This document shows, piece after piece, positions 12,710 to 19,099 of a stretch of DNA of 20,090 nucleotides; position 1 is the first letter of the stretch, and every line of letters starts with the position of its first letter. Source of the DNA: a virus; the IMG/VR virus record IMGVR_UViG_3300050033_000550, positions 1 to 20,090 of that record. One strand, written 5' to 3'. Below the pieces are notes generated by a model, which saw only the letters and a list, made by a program, of their open reading frames with translations, made no database searches and was not told where the DNA came from. A program made the position numbers and the translations under genes.

Positions 12710-12946
12710 TTACGGTTTCATTAATTCCGCCAGTTCGCGGAATTCTTCAGCAAGGGACTGCACTTGATCGCGTGATAGACTTGTTGAAGACATCTCCTCC
12801 TCATCCATTATCTCGATTTTAGATCTGTCTTTTGATATACCAATTGTTATCGGTAGAACTTCGGATATCATAGCGCCTTCGATTTCTTCCGTTATCTCTT
12901 TATCTTCATAATTATGGAATTTATATTTATCTATGATCTTGATCAT
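12710..12946 (-). CDS. Small acidic protein of unknown function, last gene of early operon
   Basis: This 78-residue protein begins MIKIIDKYKFHNYEDKEITE and is rich in Glu, Asp and Lys. It contains an acidic run (EIMDEEEM) and a helical C-terminus (DQVQSLAEEFRELAELMKP). No cysteine cluster, membrane segment or known motif is visible. The start ATG 12946 lies 4 nt after the Mor-like stop, with GGAGG about 9 nt upstream inside the end of that gene, so the two are co-translated. Mu's late activator C would be expected downstream of the middle promoter, but this protein has no helix-turn-helix and is not an evident C homologue. Confidence 0.65.
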   Translation of the reverse strand: MIKIIDKYKFHNYEDKEITEEIEGAMISEVLPITIGISKDRSKIEIMDEEEMSSTSLSRDQVQSLAEEFRELAELMKP

Positions 12947-12950
12947 AGGA

Positions 12951-13262
12951 TCATTCCTCCCTGTTAAAGAGATCGCATTGCTGTGATTTGCAGCGGAGAA
13001 TATCCCGGATGCGCGTCTCTGTCAATCCATAACGCCGGGCAAGATCGACGTGATTAAACCCAGTGAACTCCGCACGGATACGCTCATCGCGTTTGTCCAT
13101 CAACAGGCCTTCTATTTTTCGGAAATAAAAACGCTGGCCGCCAAAATATTCACTGAGTTGCAGCGTCGCCTCAATGCCGATGATCTCCGCAATCCCCTGA
13201 TAGGATTCCGGCAGGTGCTCAACAGACATTTCCGCCGCTATGTCAGTTACCCATTTCTCCAT
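12951..13262 (-). CDS. mor: Mor-family transcription activator (middle operon regulator)
   Basis: This 103-residue protein fits the Mor activator family. Residues 17-45 (LPESYQGIAEIIGIEATLQL, SEYFGGQRFY) form the dimerisation region typical of Mor and C. Residues 70-90 (NHVDLARRYGLTETRIRDIL) are the helix-turn-helix. Mu Mor is 129 residues; this form is shorter at the ends. In Mu, Mor is made at the end of the early operon and binds a dyad upstream of the middle promoter to recruit RNA polymerase. Here the gene lies near the end of the early operon, just before the terminator and promoter-like gap, so the same switch is likely. GGGGGA lies 5-6 nt before ATG 13262, and the gene overlaps gemA by 20 nt. 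Confidence 0.88.
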   Translation of the reverse strand: MEKWVTDIAAEMSVEHLPESYQGIAEIIGIEATLQLSEYFGGQRFYFRKIEGLLMDKRDERIRAEFTGFNHVDLARRYGLTETRIRDILRCKSQQCDLFNREE

Positions 13263-13740
13263 TTTTATCCCCCTGATGAGCCAGCAAACCTTTCAAGCCT
13301 TCGATGGTGCGGCTGGCCTGATCTGCCGTTTTGACCCGGTCAATCTTGATATATTTCTTAAGCCAGAGCCAATATCCACCTTCCACTTTCCACGCGATCT
13401 TTTCGATCAGAAAATTAATCTGATCAAATTGAGCAGGTGAACAAATGACGTAGACGTCCCCTGGCAACGGCCCGGTATTTCTCCGCGCATTAGCCGGATG
13501 CCAATAGGCGCGTCTGGCTGCGCCTGCCGTGCGGATATAATTGGATTTGATCTTGAAGCCCAGTGTCTTAACAAAATAATTGATGACAGCGTCCGCCTCA
13601 AAATAGGTTAGGTCTTTGCTTGATGTTTTTTTGCCCTTTGTTTGCGCCGCGATAATTCCCCGGTAATTATCATCCGAAAGACAAAGCTGTGCCTGGGCAA
13701 TATGAATGAGTTGAATTTGCTTTGCTTCGATCATTTTCAT
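13243..13740 (-). CDS. gemA: GemA-like regulatory protein (Mu gp16, DUF1018)
   Basis: This 165-residue protein shows the N-terminal pattern IQLIHIAQAQLCLSDDNYRG followed by the GKKTSSKDLTYFEADAVINY region, as in GemA/gp16 proteins. Its C-terminus shows the second half of the family: CSPAQFDQINFLIEKIAW, WLWLKKYIKIDRV and ASRTIEGLKGLL. The middle is basic and probably contacts DNA. In Mu, GemA (semi-essential early protein) changes host gene expression and DNA topology; its mechanism is poorly known. The start overlaps the upstream stop in an ATGA. Its 3' end overlaps the Mor-like gene by 20 nt, which supports a shared early transcript. The region between the two halves carries a basic ARRAYWHPANARR stretch. 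Confidence 0.8.
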   Translation of the reverse strand: MKMIEAKQIQLIHIAQAQLCLSDDNYRGIIAAQTKGKKTSSKDLTYFEADAVINYFVKTLGFKIKSNYIRTAGAARRAYWHPANARRNTGPLPGDVYVICSPAQFDQINFLIEKIAWKVEGGYWLWLKKYIKIDRVKTADQASRTIEGLKGLLAHQGDKNGEMGN

Positions 13741-14240
13741 TTGTTACCCCACTTATTCTTTAAATCTTTGATAGCCTGCTGTGCGGTCTCAGACAATGGC
13801 GCGGGTTCTTCATTAACGTCACGTCCGCGTTTCTGCCGGGCATCCTCGCGACCTTTTTCCATTTTTGCGGCAAGCTCTGCCGCCATCTCCCAGGCTACGT
13901 GCCGCAGGTAGTTATGGTTCTTAAGTCCCTTCGGGCCGGAGGCCAGAGTTGCTTCCAACGCCTTGCCCCATATTTCACCCGTGCAGGGCCGCGTCTCTCC
14001 GCCCTGCCAGTATACTGTTTGCGTCTCGACCAGTTCTTTCAGGCTGCGGGCAATCAAGAGGGCGCGCCTCCAGGGCAGCGCCTTTGTCCCCTGGCGAAAT
14101 AATCCCAAGTAAGCCAGGCTCTGACGCAGCACCGGCCCCGGCAATTGCACCAGGGCTTCAAAGGTGTACCGGATCGCCGTATCATTTGTCCAGGCTTCCG
14201 CGCTGGCTGTGGCTCCGCAACTAGGACAGACAAGTTTCAT
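13737..14240 (-). CDS. Conserved early phage protein with N-terminal CxxC motif, function unknown
   Basis: This 167-residue protein begins MKLVCPSCGATASAEAW, a half zinc-knuckle (C5, C8) with no second CxxC in line; a lone C86 lies further on. The middle (LPGPVLRQSLAYLGLFRQGT and LPWRRALLIARSL) resembles proteins I have seen next to gemA in other Mu-like phages. The C-terminal 50 residues are highly charged and helical (AAKMEKGREDARQKRGRDV), ending KDLKNKWGNK. ATG 14240 follows the Gam-like stop with no gap, and the gene overlaps gemA by an ATGA. A nucleic-acid binding role in replication or transposition is plausible but not shown. Confidence 0.65.
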   Translation of the reverse strand: MKLVCPSCGATASAEAWTNDTAIRYTFEALVQLPGPVLRQSLAYLGLFRQGTKALPWRRALLIARSLKELVETQTVYWQGGETRPCTGEIWGKALEATLASGPKGLKNHNYLRHVAWEMAAELAAKMEKGREDARQKRGRDVNEEPAPLSETAQQAIKDLKNKWGNK

Positions 14241-14615
14241 TTATTCCCATTCCTTGATGGGTTTTTCCGTTATCTTAATCAACACGTCCGTTTGATCAGG
14301 CAAATGCTTTTTGATCAGCCTGATAACCTGATCCTCATCCGACCAGGATATTTTCCCCTTCGCCTTCTGAAAGCCTATCTTGATGCCATGCAGAACCATC
14401 GTCCGTGGTTTGACAAACAACGTGCTGCTCTCTTCTATTGCCGCTTTCAATTGCGACTGCTTTTCCATAACGGTGTTCACGGTGTTTTTGATGCCCGTTA
14501 ATCTCCGGCGTTTGACGGTTTGTATTTCGTCTTCCAATGCCCGGACGCGATCCGCCAGTTGCTGGCGCGCTTCCGAAAATTCCTTTGTCAATTGTTCGAT
14601 CTGTCCTAAATTCAT
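14241..14615 (-). CDS. gam: Short Gam-like host-nuclease inhibitor
   Basis: This 124-residue protein begins MNLGQIEQLTKEFSEARQQL, a long N-terminal coiled coil, then has SSTLFVKPRTMVLHGIKIGF and KGKISWSDEDQVIRLIKKHL followed by TDVLIKITEKPIKEW. This helix pair and beta region match Mu Gam family proteins, which bind the ends of linear DNA and block exonucleases, and are related to Ku. Mu Gam is about 174 residues; this one stops soon after the conserved TEKP, so the tail is missing or natural variation. ATG 14615 has AGAGGA 7 nt upstream. A longer frame from 14783 would translate host-type repeats (VIPAQAGIQ) and is rejected. The gene protects phage DNA in transposition, by family knowledge. 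Confidence 0.7.
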   Translation of the reverse strand: MNLGQIEQLTKEFSEARQQLADRVRALEDEIQTVKRRRLTGIKNTVNTVMEKQSQLKAAIEESSTLFVKPRTMVLHGIKIGFQKAKGKISWSDEDQVIRLIKKHLPDQTDVLIKITEKPIKEWE

Positions 14616-14632
14616 GTTTTTATCCTCTCTTT

Positions 14633-14658
14633 GAACAAGGGGTTGCAACCCCTTGTTC
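14633..14658. repeat. 26-bp perfect palindrome upstream of gam-like gene
   Basis: GAACAAGGGG, TTGCAA and CCCCTTGTTC form a perfect self-complementary 26-mer. It ends 17 nt before the gam-like start and lies next to a GTCATTCCGG-type repeat. It could be an operator, a leader hairpin or a dispersed host repeat. Confidence 0.75.
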
Positions 14659-14663
14659 TGTTC

Positions 14664-14690
14664 CTGGATTCCGGCCTGCGCCGGAATGAC
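14664..14690. repeat. GTCATTCCGGC-type REP element, copy 1
   Basis: The minus strand reads GTCATTCCGGCGCAGGCCGG then AATCCAG, with the usual GGATTCCGGC/GCCGGAAT stem. Translation yields VIPAQAGIQ, a known mark of this bacterial repeat family. Relatives lie at 16863-16889 and 18733-18759. The flank 14708-14732 (TTCACGTTTCCCGC, TTCACGAGATACGC) is another dispersed repeat. Confidence 0.8.
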
Positions 14691-14763
14691 AGTCTGTTTT
14701 TTTCGCTTCACGTTTCCCGCTTCACGAGATACGCCAAAAGCCTCATCACAGAGGGTTTTAAGA

Positions 14764-15168
14764 TTACGCTGCTTCATTGCCACTCTCCAACTCTAGTTTA
14801 AGTTGCCCTAAATAATCAGGCAGGCTGATCTTGAGAATTTTCGCGTCGCGCCGGTGAATACGCAGAGCACGGAATTTATCTTTGCGCAGAAAATCGATCA
14901 GCTCGTCCCCGGCTGCCGCCAGATAATAACCACCGCTGTCACTGGAGGATGTCGAACAGATGGGCTCACCTTCATCGCGCAATTCGGTGATGAGGTGCCG
15001 CAGCGCCCGCGTGTCATTGATGCGGTTTTGCCAGGGGCGATCAAAAACGGCCTGATACAACTCTGCCATGCCGATGGCGTTCATTTTCCCGGCGTGCGAG
15101 GAGAGTTCCGCCATTAAACGACTGCGGGTTTCGACTGTATCAAACTCTAGTTTTGTCTGATTTTGCAT
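14764..15168 (-). CDS. Winged-helix-like early phage protein, function unknown
   Basis: This 134-residue protein begins MQNQTKLEFDTVETRSRL. Residues 15-90 (MNAIGMAELYQAVF, DTRALRHLITELRDEGEPI, SSSDSGGYYLAA) look like a winged-helix: helices, then a beta wing with Gly/Ser turns. The C-terminus has RALRIHRRDAKILKISLPDY. I do not know a named family. I chose ATG 15168 with AAGGAGG 9 nt upstream; an ATG three codons earlier sits too close to that site. An upstream extension would translate the host repeat at 15188-15224 and is rejected. The gene is part of the early operon between the MuB-like and Gam-like genes, so a role in replication or its control is likely but unproven. Confidence 0.65.
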   Translation of the reverse strand: MQNQTKLEFDTVETRSRLMAELSSHAGKMNAIGMAELYQAVFDRPWQNRINDTRALRHLITELRDEGEPICSTSSSDSGGYYLAAAGDELIDFLRKDKFRALRIHRRDAKILKISLPDYLGQLKLELESGNEAA

Positions 15169-15187
15169 GTTCTTCATCCTCCTTGTT

Positions 15188-15224
15188 AGATTGCCACGGC
15201 GCGCAAGGCGCTCCTCGCAATGAC
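15188..15224. repeat. GTCATTGCGAGGAGCG-type dispersed host repeat
   Basis: The minus strand reads GTCATTGCGAGGAGCGCC, then TTGCGCGCCGTGGCAATCT. This is a common intergenic palindrome in Proteobacteria and relatives; translated it gives CHCEE, as in the rejected extension of the next gene. It fills the gap just after the 50-residue membrane gene. Confidence 0.75.
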
Positions 15225-15227
15225 ATT

Positions 15228-15380
15228 TCACTTCAAAAATATTTGCAGGCAGATCGGCGCGAAGTAGATCACTGCCAAAATGATGATTGCCCAGCACCAG
15301 CGGTTTAATCTCCGCTCCTGCCTCTCCATCTCTACCTCCCAGGGTACCTGTCCTATGTAGGTTATAAATTTTTTGATCAT
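15228..15380 (-). CDS. 50-residue single-pass membrane protein
   Basis: This short gene encodes MIKKFITYIGQVPWEVEMER, a charged segment, then a hydrophobic helix at 28-48 (WCWAIIILAVIYFAPICLQIF) and a final LK. ATG 15380 has GGGGGA about 6 nt upstream and lies 15 nt after the MuB-like stop; the TGA (15230-15228) comes 3 nt before a host repeat. Operon position, ribosome binding site and the clean membrane helix support it as real. The topology would leave about 27 residues in the cytoplasm. Small early membrane proteins of phages often act in exclusion or membrane attachment, but nothing in the sequence tells which. Confidence 0.6.
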   Translation of the reverse strand: MIKKFITYIGQVPWEVEMERQERRLNRWCWAIIILAVIYFAPICLQIFLK

Positions 15381-15395
15381 GTGAAATCCCCCTTT

Positions 15396-16646
15396 TTAAA
15401 CCGCCATCACAACGGCTTCGGTTACTTTCTTCTCGCCCATCTCGTAGGCCAGGTTCATGGCCCGCGCGGCATAGTTATTGACGATCAGCGGATAGGCGTG
15501 AGACAGGGTTTTATCCCGGCGGTCTTTTGTCGTCAGGCGACCGCTTAAAGCAGTAAACGCGCCGTCTTCAAAAATATCTTCCACCTTCGCGTTGATGCGT
15601 TTAAATTTTAAGCGCAGGTAATCTTTGATGTTGCCGTTGAGGCCCTTGATTTCCGCCGTCTGGATGCGCCGGATCACTTCGCGCATTTCGATGTGGGCCT
15701 GCTCGTTGAAAAGGTTTTTTAATTCCGTTTGGCCGACAAGGATGATGCCCAAAAGTTTACGGTAACCGTCTTCCATTTCGTAGAATCGCTTTAAATATTT
15801 GAGCGTGTTGGTGTGCAGGTCGTGCGCCTCTTCGATGATTAAAACGCTGCGGAAGTTCTGTTTTGCGCGTTCCAGCAGGAGTTTGTGCACCTGGCGGGTC
15901 TTGGCTTCCAGTTTCATGGACGGCTTCTGCTCCGACAGATCCATGATGATGGCGTCGCAGATCGAAGCCGCGTTGACGCGGGACTTGTCGATCATCTGCG
16001 GATAGATCACGATGGTGTCGCCGTCTTTTTTGAGCTGCTCGACAACCTTGCGGCGCATAACTGACTTGCCGCTGCCGACCTCTCCGATTACGGCCAAAAA
16101 TCCGCCGTGCTTGGCGGCGTCCAGCATTGCCGCTTCAATGTAGCGGTGTTCTTCACTCATAAAAATGTCCGAATCTTTCTGGATATCATCGATAAAAGGG
16201 TTTCTGAATAGTTTGAAATATTTTTTTGTCTCCTCGGTAATCATCTCCACCTCCCAGTTAATTATTATTTGTTCGGGATTTCCCGGCACCATTGCCGGAG
16301 TCCTTCGAGTTTTCCACATCTTGGAATTATCCGCAGCCGGTGAAACATGCCGCAGCTCCTTGCCCAGCGGATTCCAGATATCCGCTACCTTCAACTGTCT
16401 ATCGTGCAGCCACTGCATTGCGCGCGGTTGTCCTGATATTCTCATTGCGATCATGCCCTTAAATTCCGGGCATTCCTTTGGAACATATCCCCGGTTAAGT
16501 GCGAGATTAATTGACGCTCTGCTCAATCCTGTGACCTCGCCGAGCCATGACTGACTAATCCCGCAGTCCACACACAATTCTTTTAAAATGATTGGTTCAA
16601 ATGCCAGTTGATAGGCTGTTTTTTCATTTACCTTTGGCCTTCCCAT
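15396..16646 (-). CDS. MuB-like AAA+ transposition ATPase with N-terminal helix-turn-helix region
   Basis: This 416-residue protein begins MGRPKVNEKTAYQLAFEPII. Residues 25-55 (CGISQSWLGEVTGLSRASIN) form a helix-turn-helix. The AAA+ domain starts near 135: Walker A GEVGSGKS (188-195), Walker B SVLIIEEAHDL (267-277), and IILVGQTEL (301-309), as in MuB and ExeA/TniB-like ATPases. MuB binds target DNA and delivers it to the transposase, and stimulates strand transfer. Mu MuB has 312 residues, so the N-terminal part is longer here. I chose ATG 16646 with AGGAG 8 nt upstream; ATG 16652 is too close to it. An internal in-frame ATG at 16244 follows GGGAGGTGGAG and could yield a 282-residue ATPase-only form. 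It lies after the transposase and zinc-ribbon genes. Confidence 0.82.
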   Translation of the reverse strand: MGRPKVNEKTAYQLAFEPIILKELCVDCGISQSWLGEVTGLSRASINLALNRGYVPKECPEFKGMIAMRISGQPRAMQWLHDRQLKVADIWNPLGKELRHVSPAADNSKMWKTRRTPAMVPGNPEQIIINWEVEMITEETKKYFKLFRNPFIDDIQKDSDIFMSEEHRYIEAAMLDAAKHGGFLAVIGEVGSGKSVMRRKVVEQLKKDGDTIVIYPQMIDKSRVNAASICDAIIMDLSEQKPSMKLEAKTRQVHKLLLERAKQNFRSVLIIEEAHDLHTNTLKYLKRFYEMEDGYRKLLGIILVGQTELKNLFNEQAHIEMREVIRRIQTAEIKGLNGNIKDYLRLKFKRINAKVEDIFEDGAFTALSGRLTTKDRRDKTLSHAYPLIVNNYAARAMNLAYEMGEKKVTEAVVMAV

Positions 16647-16671
16647 GCTCATCTCTCCTGTTTTCTTCTTG

Positions 16672-16851
16672 TTAAATCCTCTCCGCAAAAAACGGCGGAC
16701 AGACATTAAATTTGTTGCCGCAATTTTTGCATTTAATGTTTTGTGAACAGCCGCCTTCCGGCCCCGCTAAAAACCCTAAAGAATCACAGTCTGGACATCT
16801 ATTCTCAATAAAGATTTTGTCACGTTCATCCTTGCTTAATTCTCCTTCCAT
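16672..16851 (-). CDS. 59-residue zinc-ribbon protein
   Basis: This short gene encodes MEGELSKDERDKIFIENRCP and on, with C19-x2-C22 (RCPDCDS) and C41-x2-C44 (KCKNCGNKFNV), the two knuckles of a zinc ribbon, plus C35 and C51. ATG 16851 has a strong AGGAGGTG about 5 nt upstream, provided beside a REP element (16863-16889). Its stop lies 25 nt before the MuB-like start, so it is part of the transposition operon. Zinc ribbons of this size often bind nucleic acid or serve as a partner of another protein. Placed between transposase and ATPase, it may regulate transposition; this is inference. Confidence 0.75.
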   Translation of the reverse strand: MEGELSKDERDKIFIENRCPDCDSLGFLAGPEGGCSQNIKCKNCGNKFNVCPPFFAERI

Positions 16852-16862
16852 TTCTTCACCTC

Positions 16863-16889
16863 CTGGATTCCGGCCTTCGCCGGAATGAC
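16863..16889. repeat. GTCATTCCGGC-type REP element, copy 2
   Basis: The minus strand reads GTCATTCCGGCGAAGGCCGG then AATCCAG. It lies between the transposase and zinc-ribbon genes, and its end runs into the AGGAGGTG ribosome binding site of the latter. Confidence 0.8.
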
Positions 16890-16915
16890 ACTTTTTACTT
16901 TTCGCTCTTCACTTT

Positions 16916-18721
16916 TCACCCCGTGAGAGACACCGTCTCTAATGGGGCCACATTCCACGTTCCTTCCGAAATCGCCCTGATCACCTCCTCCGCTTCTTTT
17001 ATTTCGATACCGTTTTCATATTTTGCCCGGAGATCGCTGTTCATCACCGGCGTGATGACGCCGATCTCCGCGCGTAGGTTCTTTAAAAATTCAGTAAAGG
17101 AAATCCTCCGCACGGCAATGCCGCGCGAGACTTGCGCCGCATCGACCGGCATTGCGGTGTTAACCGGCAGTTCAGGCGCTTTGATTTCCAGCGGCGTTCC
17201 TTTGCGTTCGATAAATTCGAGATTTCCGACTTTGTCCGCATGATGTCCGAAGACAGTCAGCGGCGATTCAAAGCCGACAGGCGGGGCCACAGCCATGCGC
17301 TTGTCGCCGGTGCCTTTCCAGGTGAGTCCCCAGGCTTCGGCTGTGTGTTCCATTTCGGTCTTGGCCTGCTGTGTGGCCGTGTATTTCGGCGTCTTATATT
17401 CTCCGTAGGGCGTCCCGTTGGTGAGGCGTCCAAAGATGTCTTCGGGTATCGGCTCGCACAGCCAGACGTTGCCATTGAAATGCACTTCGATATTCGGGAT
17501 TTCATAGGGATGCCGCACAACGCTGACCTTTTGTCCTGCGGCCTGGGAATCGGGGATCTGGTAGGAGCGATTGTCCACGCTGATCAGCCGCGAGCCGTCC
17601 GCGATTCGCGTGAAAGTCGGTTCTTTGATGAGCATGCGATAGAGGTCTTCCTCCGGGCACAACCGCAGTTGATCGGCTGTAATGTATGACCATAAAACCG
17701 AGCGTGGCGCGATGTCGCGCATCTTGATCGCGCCGTTGGCATAAATGCACCAGTCAAGAGCCCAGCGGTTTAATTCAGCCAGATCGGCGGGACGCTGAAA
17801 CTTTAACCGGCCTTCAAAACGGTTGATGTATTTCATCAGGCCTTCGATTGCGCCCTTCGCGCGGGGATTGCCCGGCATGTGCAGTTGCAGATCGACCCGC
17901 AGCGCCTCCATGAGCGTTTGATTGGCCTTTGCTGTCAGGATGGAGCCGCGATCGGATATGAGCATGAACGGCACGCCGTGGAAACGGTATTTTCCGAGTT
18001 TGGTAGCCGACTCTCCGTTCCATGTGCGCTTGATGAGTTCATCTTTAGGACGCATGGCGCGGAAGAGAAAATCGGAGCCGTCCACGGCGCGCTCGCCGGA
18101 CGCATAATAATAAAGGAAGAAAAAAGCCCCGCTGCAATGATCGACCACTGCGTAACGGAGCAATTCTTTTTTGATGGTTTTGGCTGTCTTGACGATTTTG
18201 TTTTTGTACATGGTCATTTCGGTGTCGCGCTCGCCCATGCCTTTTTTCGCGTCAAGAAAATACTGGAGGCAATTCGTCACGTCAAATTGCCAGACATGGT
18301 TCGGGTGCGCTGATAGCAGGCGTTGATGCGGCGATGGTTTGAGGAGATCCTTCGCGGAGATTTGTTCTTCCCGTAGGCGCGATATAAACCGGCTGGTCGA
18401 AACGCCGCCCGTCTCGAGTCCGGAATCTTCGAGGATCATCTTGGCGTCGCAGGCGGGCAGGGGAATCTCGTTGGATGTGCGTCTGGATGTCAACATAAGC
18501 GTTGATGCGTTGAGAACGATCTCACGCGTCGCGCCGGACTGTCCTTTTGTTTTACGCTCCTTCCGAAACCGGATTCCCCGTGCCGCCGCGTAACGATTGA
18601 TGGTGGCTGGTTTGACACCGTAATGCGTTGCCAATTCTCTTATCCGTGCCGAGACCTCGTTTAGCGGGAGGCCGCATAAACTCTGTTGAATGTGATCAAG
18701 TATGGTTTCCGAAACTGCCAT
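16916..18721 (-). CDS. Mu-like DDE transposase (MuA analogue)
   Basis: This 601-residue protein carries out replicative transposition. Residues 1-55 hold a helix-turn-helix (IRELATHYGVKPATINRYAA). The RNase H-like catalytic core shows HPNHVWQFDVTN (D147), FMLISDRGSIL (D257) and GNPRAKGAIEGLMKYIN (E293), the DDE triad. The D257-E293 spacing of 36 is as in IS and retroviral integrases rather than the 56 in Mu MuA. A C-terminal beta-barrel-like part (ISVDNRSYQIPDSQ) and a charged tail follow, which in MuA contacts MuB. Mu MuA has 663 residues. ATG 18721 follows GGAG near a REP element. The transposase is early, next to the ATPase partner, as expected. Confidence 0.9.
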   Translation of the reverse strand: MAVSETILDHIQQSLCGLPLNEVSARIRELATHYGVKPATINRYAAARGIRFRKERKTKGQSGATREIVLNASTLMLTSRRTSNEIPLPACDAKMILEDSGLETGGVSTSRFISRLREEQISAKDLLKPSPHQRLLSAHPNHVWQFDVTNCLQYFLDAKKGMGERDTEMTMYKNKIVKTAKTIKKELLRYAVVDHCSGAFFFLYYYASGERAVDGSDFLFRAMRPKDELIKRTWNGESATKLGKYRFHGVPFMLISDRGSILTAKANQTLMEALRVDLQLHMPGNPRAKGAIEGLMKYINRFEGRLKFQRPADLAELNRWALDWCIYANGAIKMRDIAPRSVLWSYITADQLRLCPEEDLYRMLIKEPTFTRIADGSRLISVDNRSYQIPDSQAAGQKVSVVRHPYEIPNIEVHFNGNVWLCEPIPEDIFGRLTNGTPYGEYKTPKYTATQQAKTEMEHTAEAWGLTWKGTGDKRMAVAPPVGFESPLTVFGHHADKVGNLEFIERKGTPLEIKAPELPVNTAMPVDAAQVSRGIAVRRISFTEFLKNLRAEIGVITPVMNSDLRAKYENGIEIKEAEEVIRAISEGTWNVAPLETVSLTG

Positions 18722-18732
18722 AGTTCTACTCC

Positions 18733-18759
18733 GTCATACCGACGCAGGCCGGTATCCAG
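18733..18759. repeat. GTCATACCGACGCAGG-type REP element, opposite orientation
   Basis: On the plus strand it reads GTCATACCGACGCAGGCCGG then TATCCAG, a divergent REP relative in opposite orientation to copies 14664-14690 and 16863-16889. It occupies most of the 43-nt gap before the transposase start. Confidence 0.7.
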
Positions 18760-18764
18760 TATTT

Positions 18765-19061
18765 TTATGCTGCTACTTTCTTTAATTCCGGTTGAGCGCA
18801 ACGCGGTAGAAAACAATCTCGCAGTTCGCCAGTTTCACGGTCAAGGTGCCTGTAAATTCCCTGTATATCGTGATAAAAATCAAAATCATCAGCCTGAAGT
18901 AGTTTGTTTAAATTTAAAGGGCAGCCATTGAGATGTGTCGCCGTTATATCCATTTCCAAGTCTATTTTTTTGCAATACCACTTCATCATTATCTTAAAGC
19001 CGCGTTTAGCAATTTTATCGATCAACACCATGTCTTCTTTTGTCGCATTCCATTTAATCAT
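18765..19061 (-). CDS. Conserved small phage protein (possibly DUF6874-like), function unknown
   Basis: This 98-residue protein has the core LEMDITATHLNGCPLNLNKL followed by LQADDFDFYHDIQGI and RHLDRETGELRDCFLPRC. I remember this LxMDITATHxNG..L..ADDFxFxHDxxGI pattern from small proteins in transposition modules of Mu-like phages and related islands; the family name (DUF6874) is from memory. Four cysteines are present but no obvious zinc site. ATG 19061 has AGGAGGAG about 6 nt upstream. The protein precedes the transposase in the operon and follows the coiled-coil gene, so it is probably an early regulator or accessory; no function is known to me. Confidence 0.65.
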   Translation of the reverse strand: MIKWNATKEDMVLIDKIAKRGFKIMMKWYCKKIDLEMDITATHLNGCPLNLNKLLQADDFDFYHDIQGIYRHLDRETGELRDCFLPRCAQPELKKVAA

Positions 19062-19099
19062 TTCATCTCCTCCTGTTTTTTCTATTCACCATTCACCCT

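Noticed and set aside
12710-12946. The 78-residue gene as the Mu late activator C
   Set aside because: It lacks a helix-turn-helix and the C/Mor signature, and lies before rather than after the early terminator.
14616-14783. N-terminal extension of the Gam-like gene
   Set aside because: The extension translates a REP element (VIPAQAGIQ) and a palindrome. A better ribosome binding site and ATG lie at 14615.
15169-15297. N-terminal extension of the winged-helix-like gene
   Set aside because: It translates a host repeat (CHCEE) and overlaps the 50-residue membrane gene. ATG 15168 has AAGGAGG.
17132-17689. A 185-codon plus-strand frame
   Set aside because: It is antisense to the transposase and shows no known motif.
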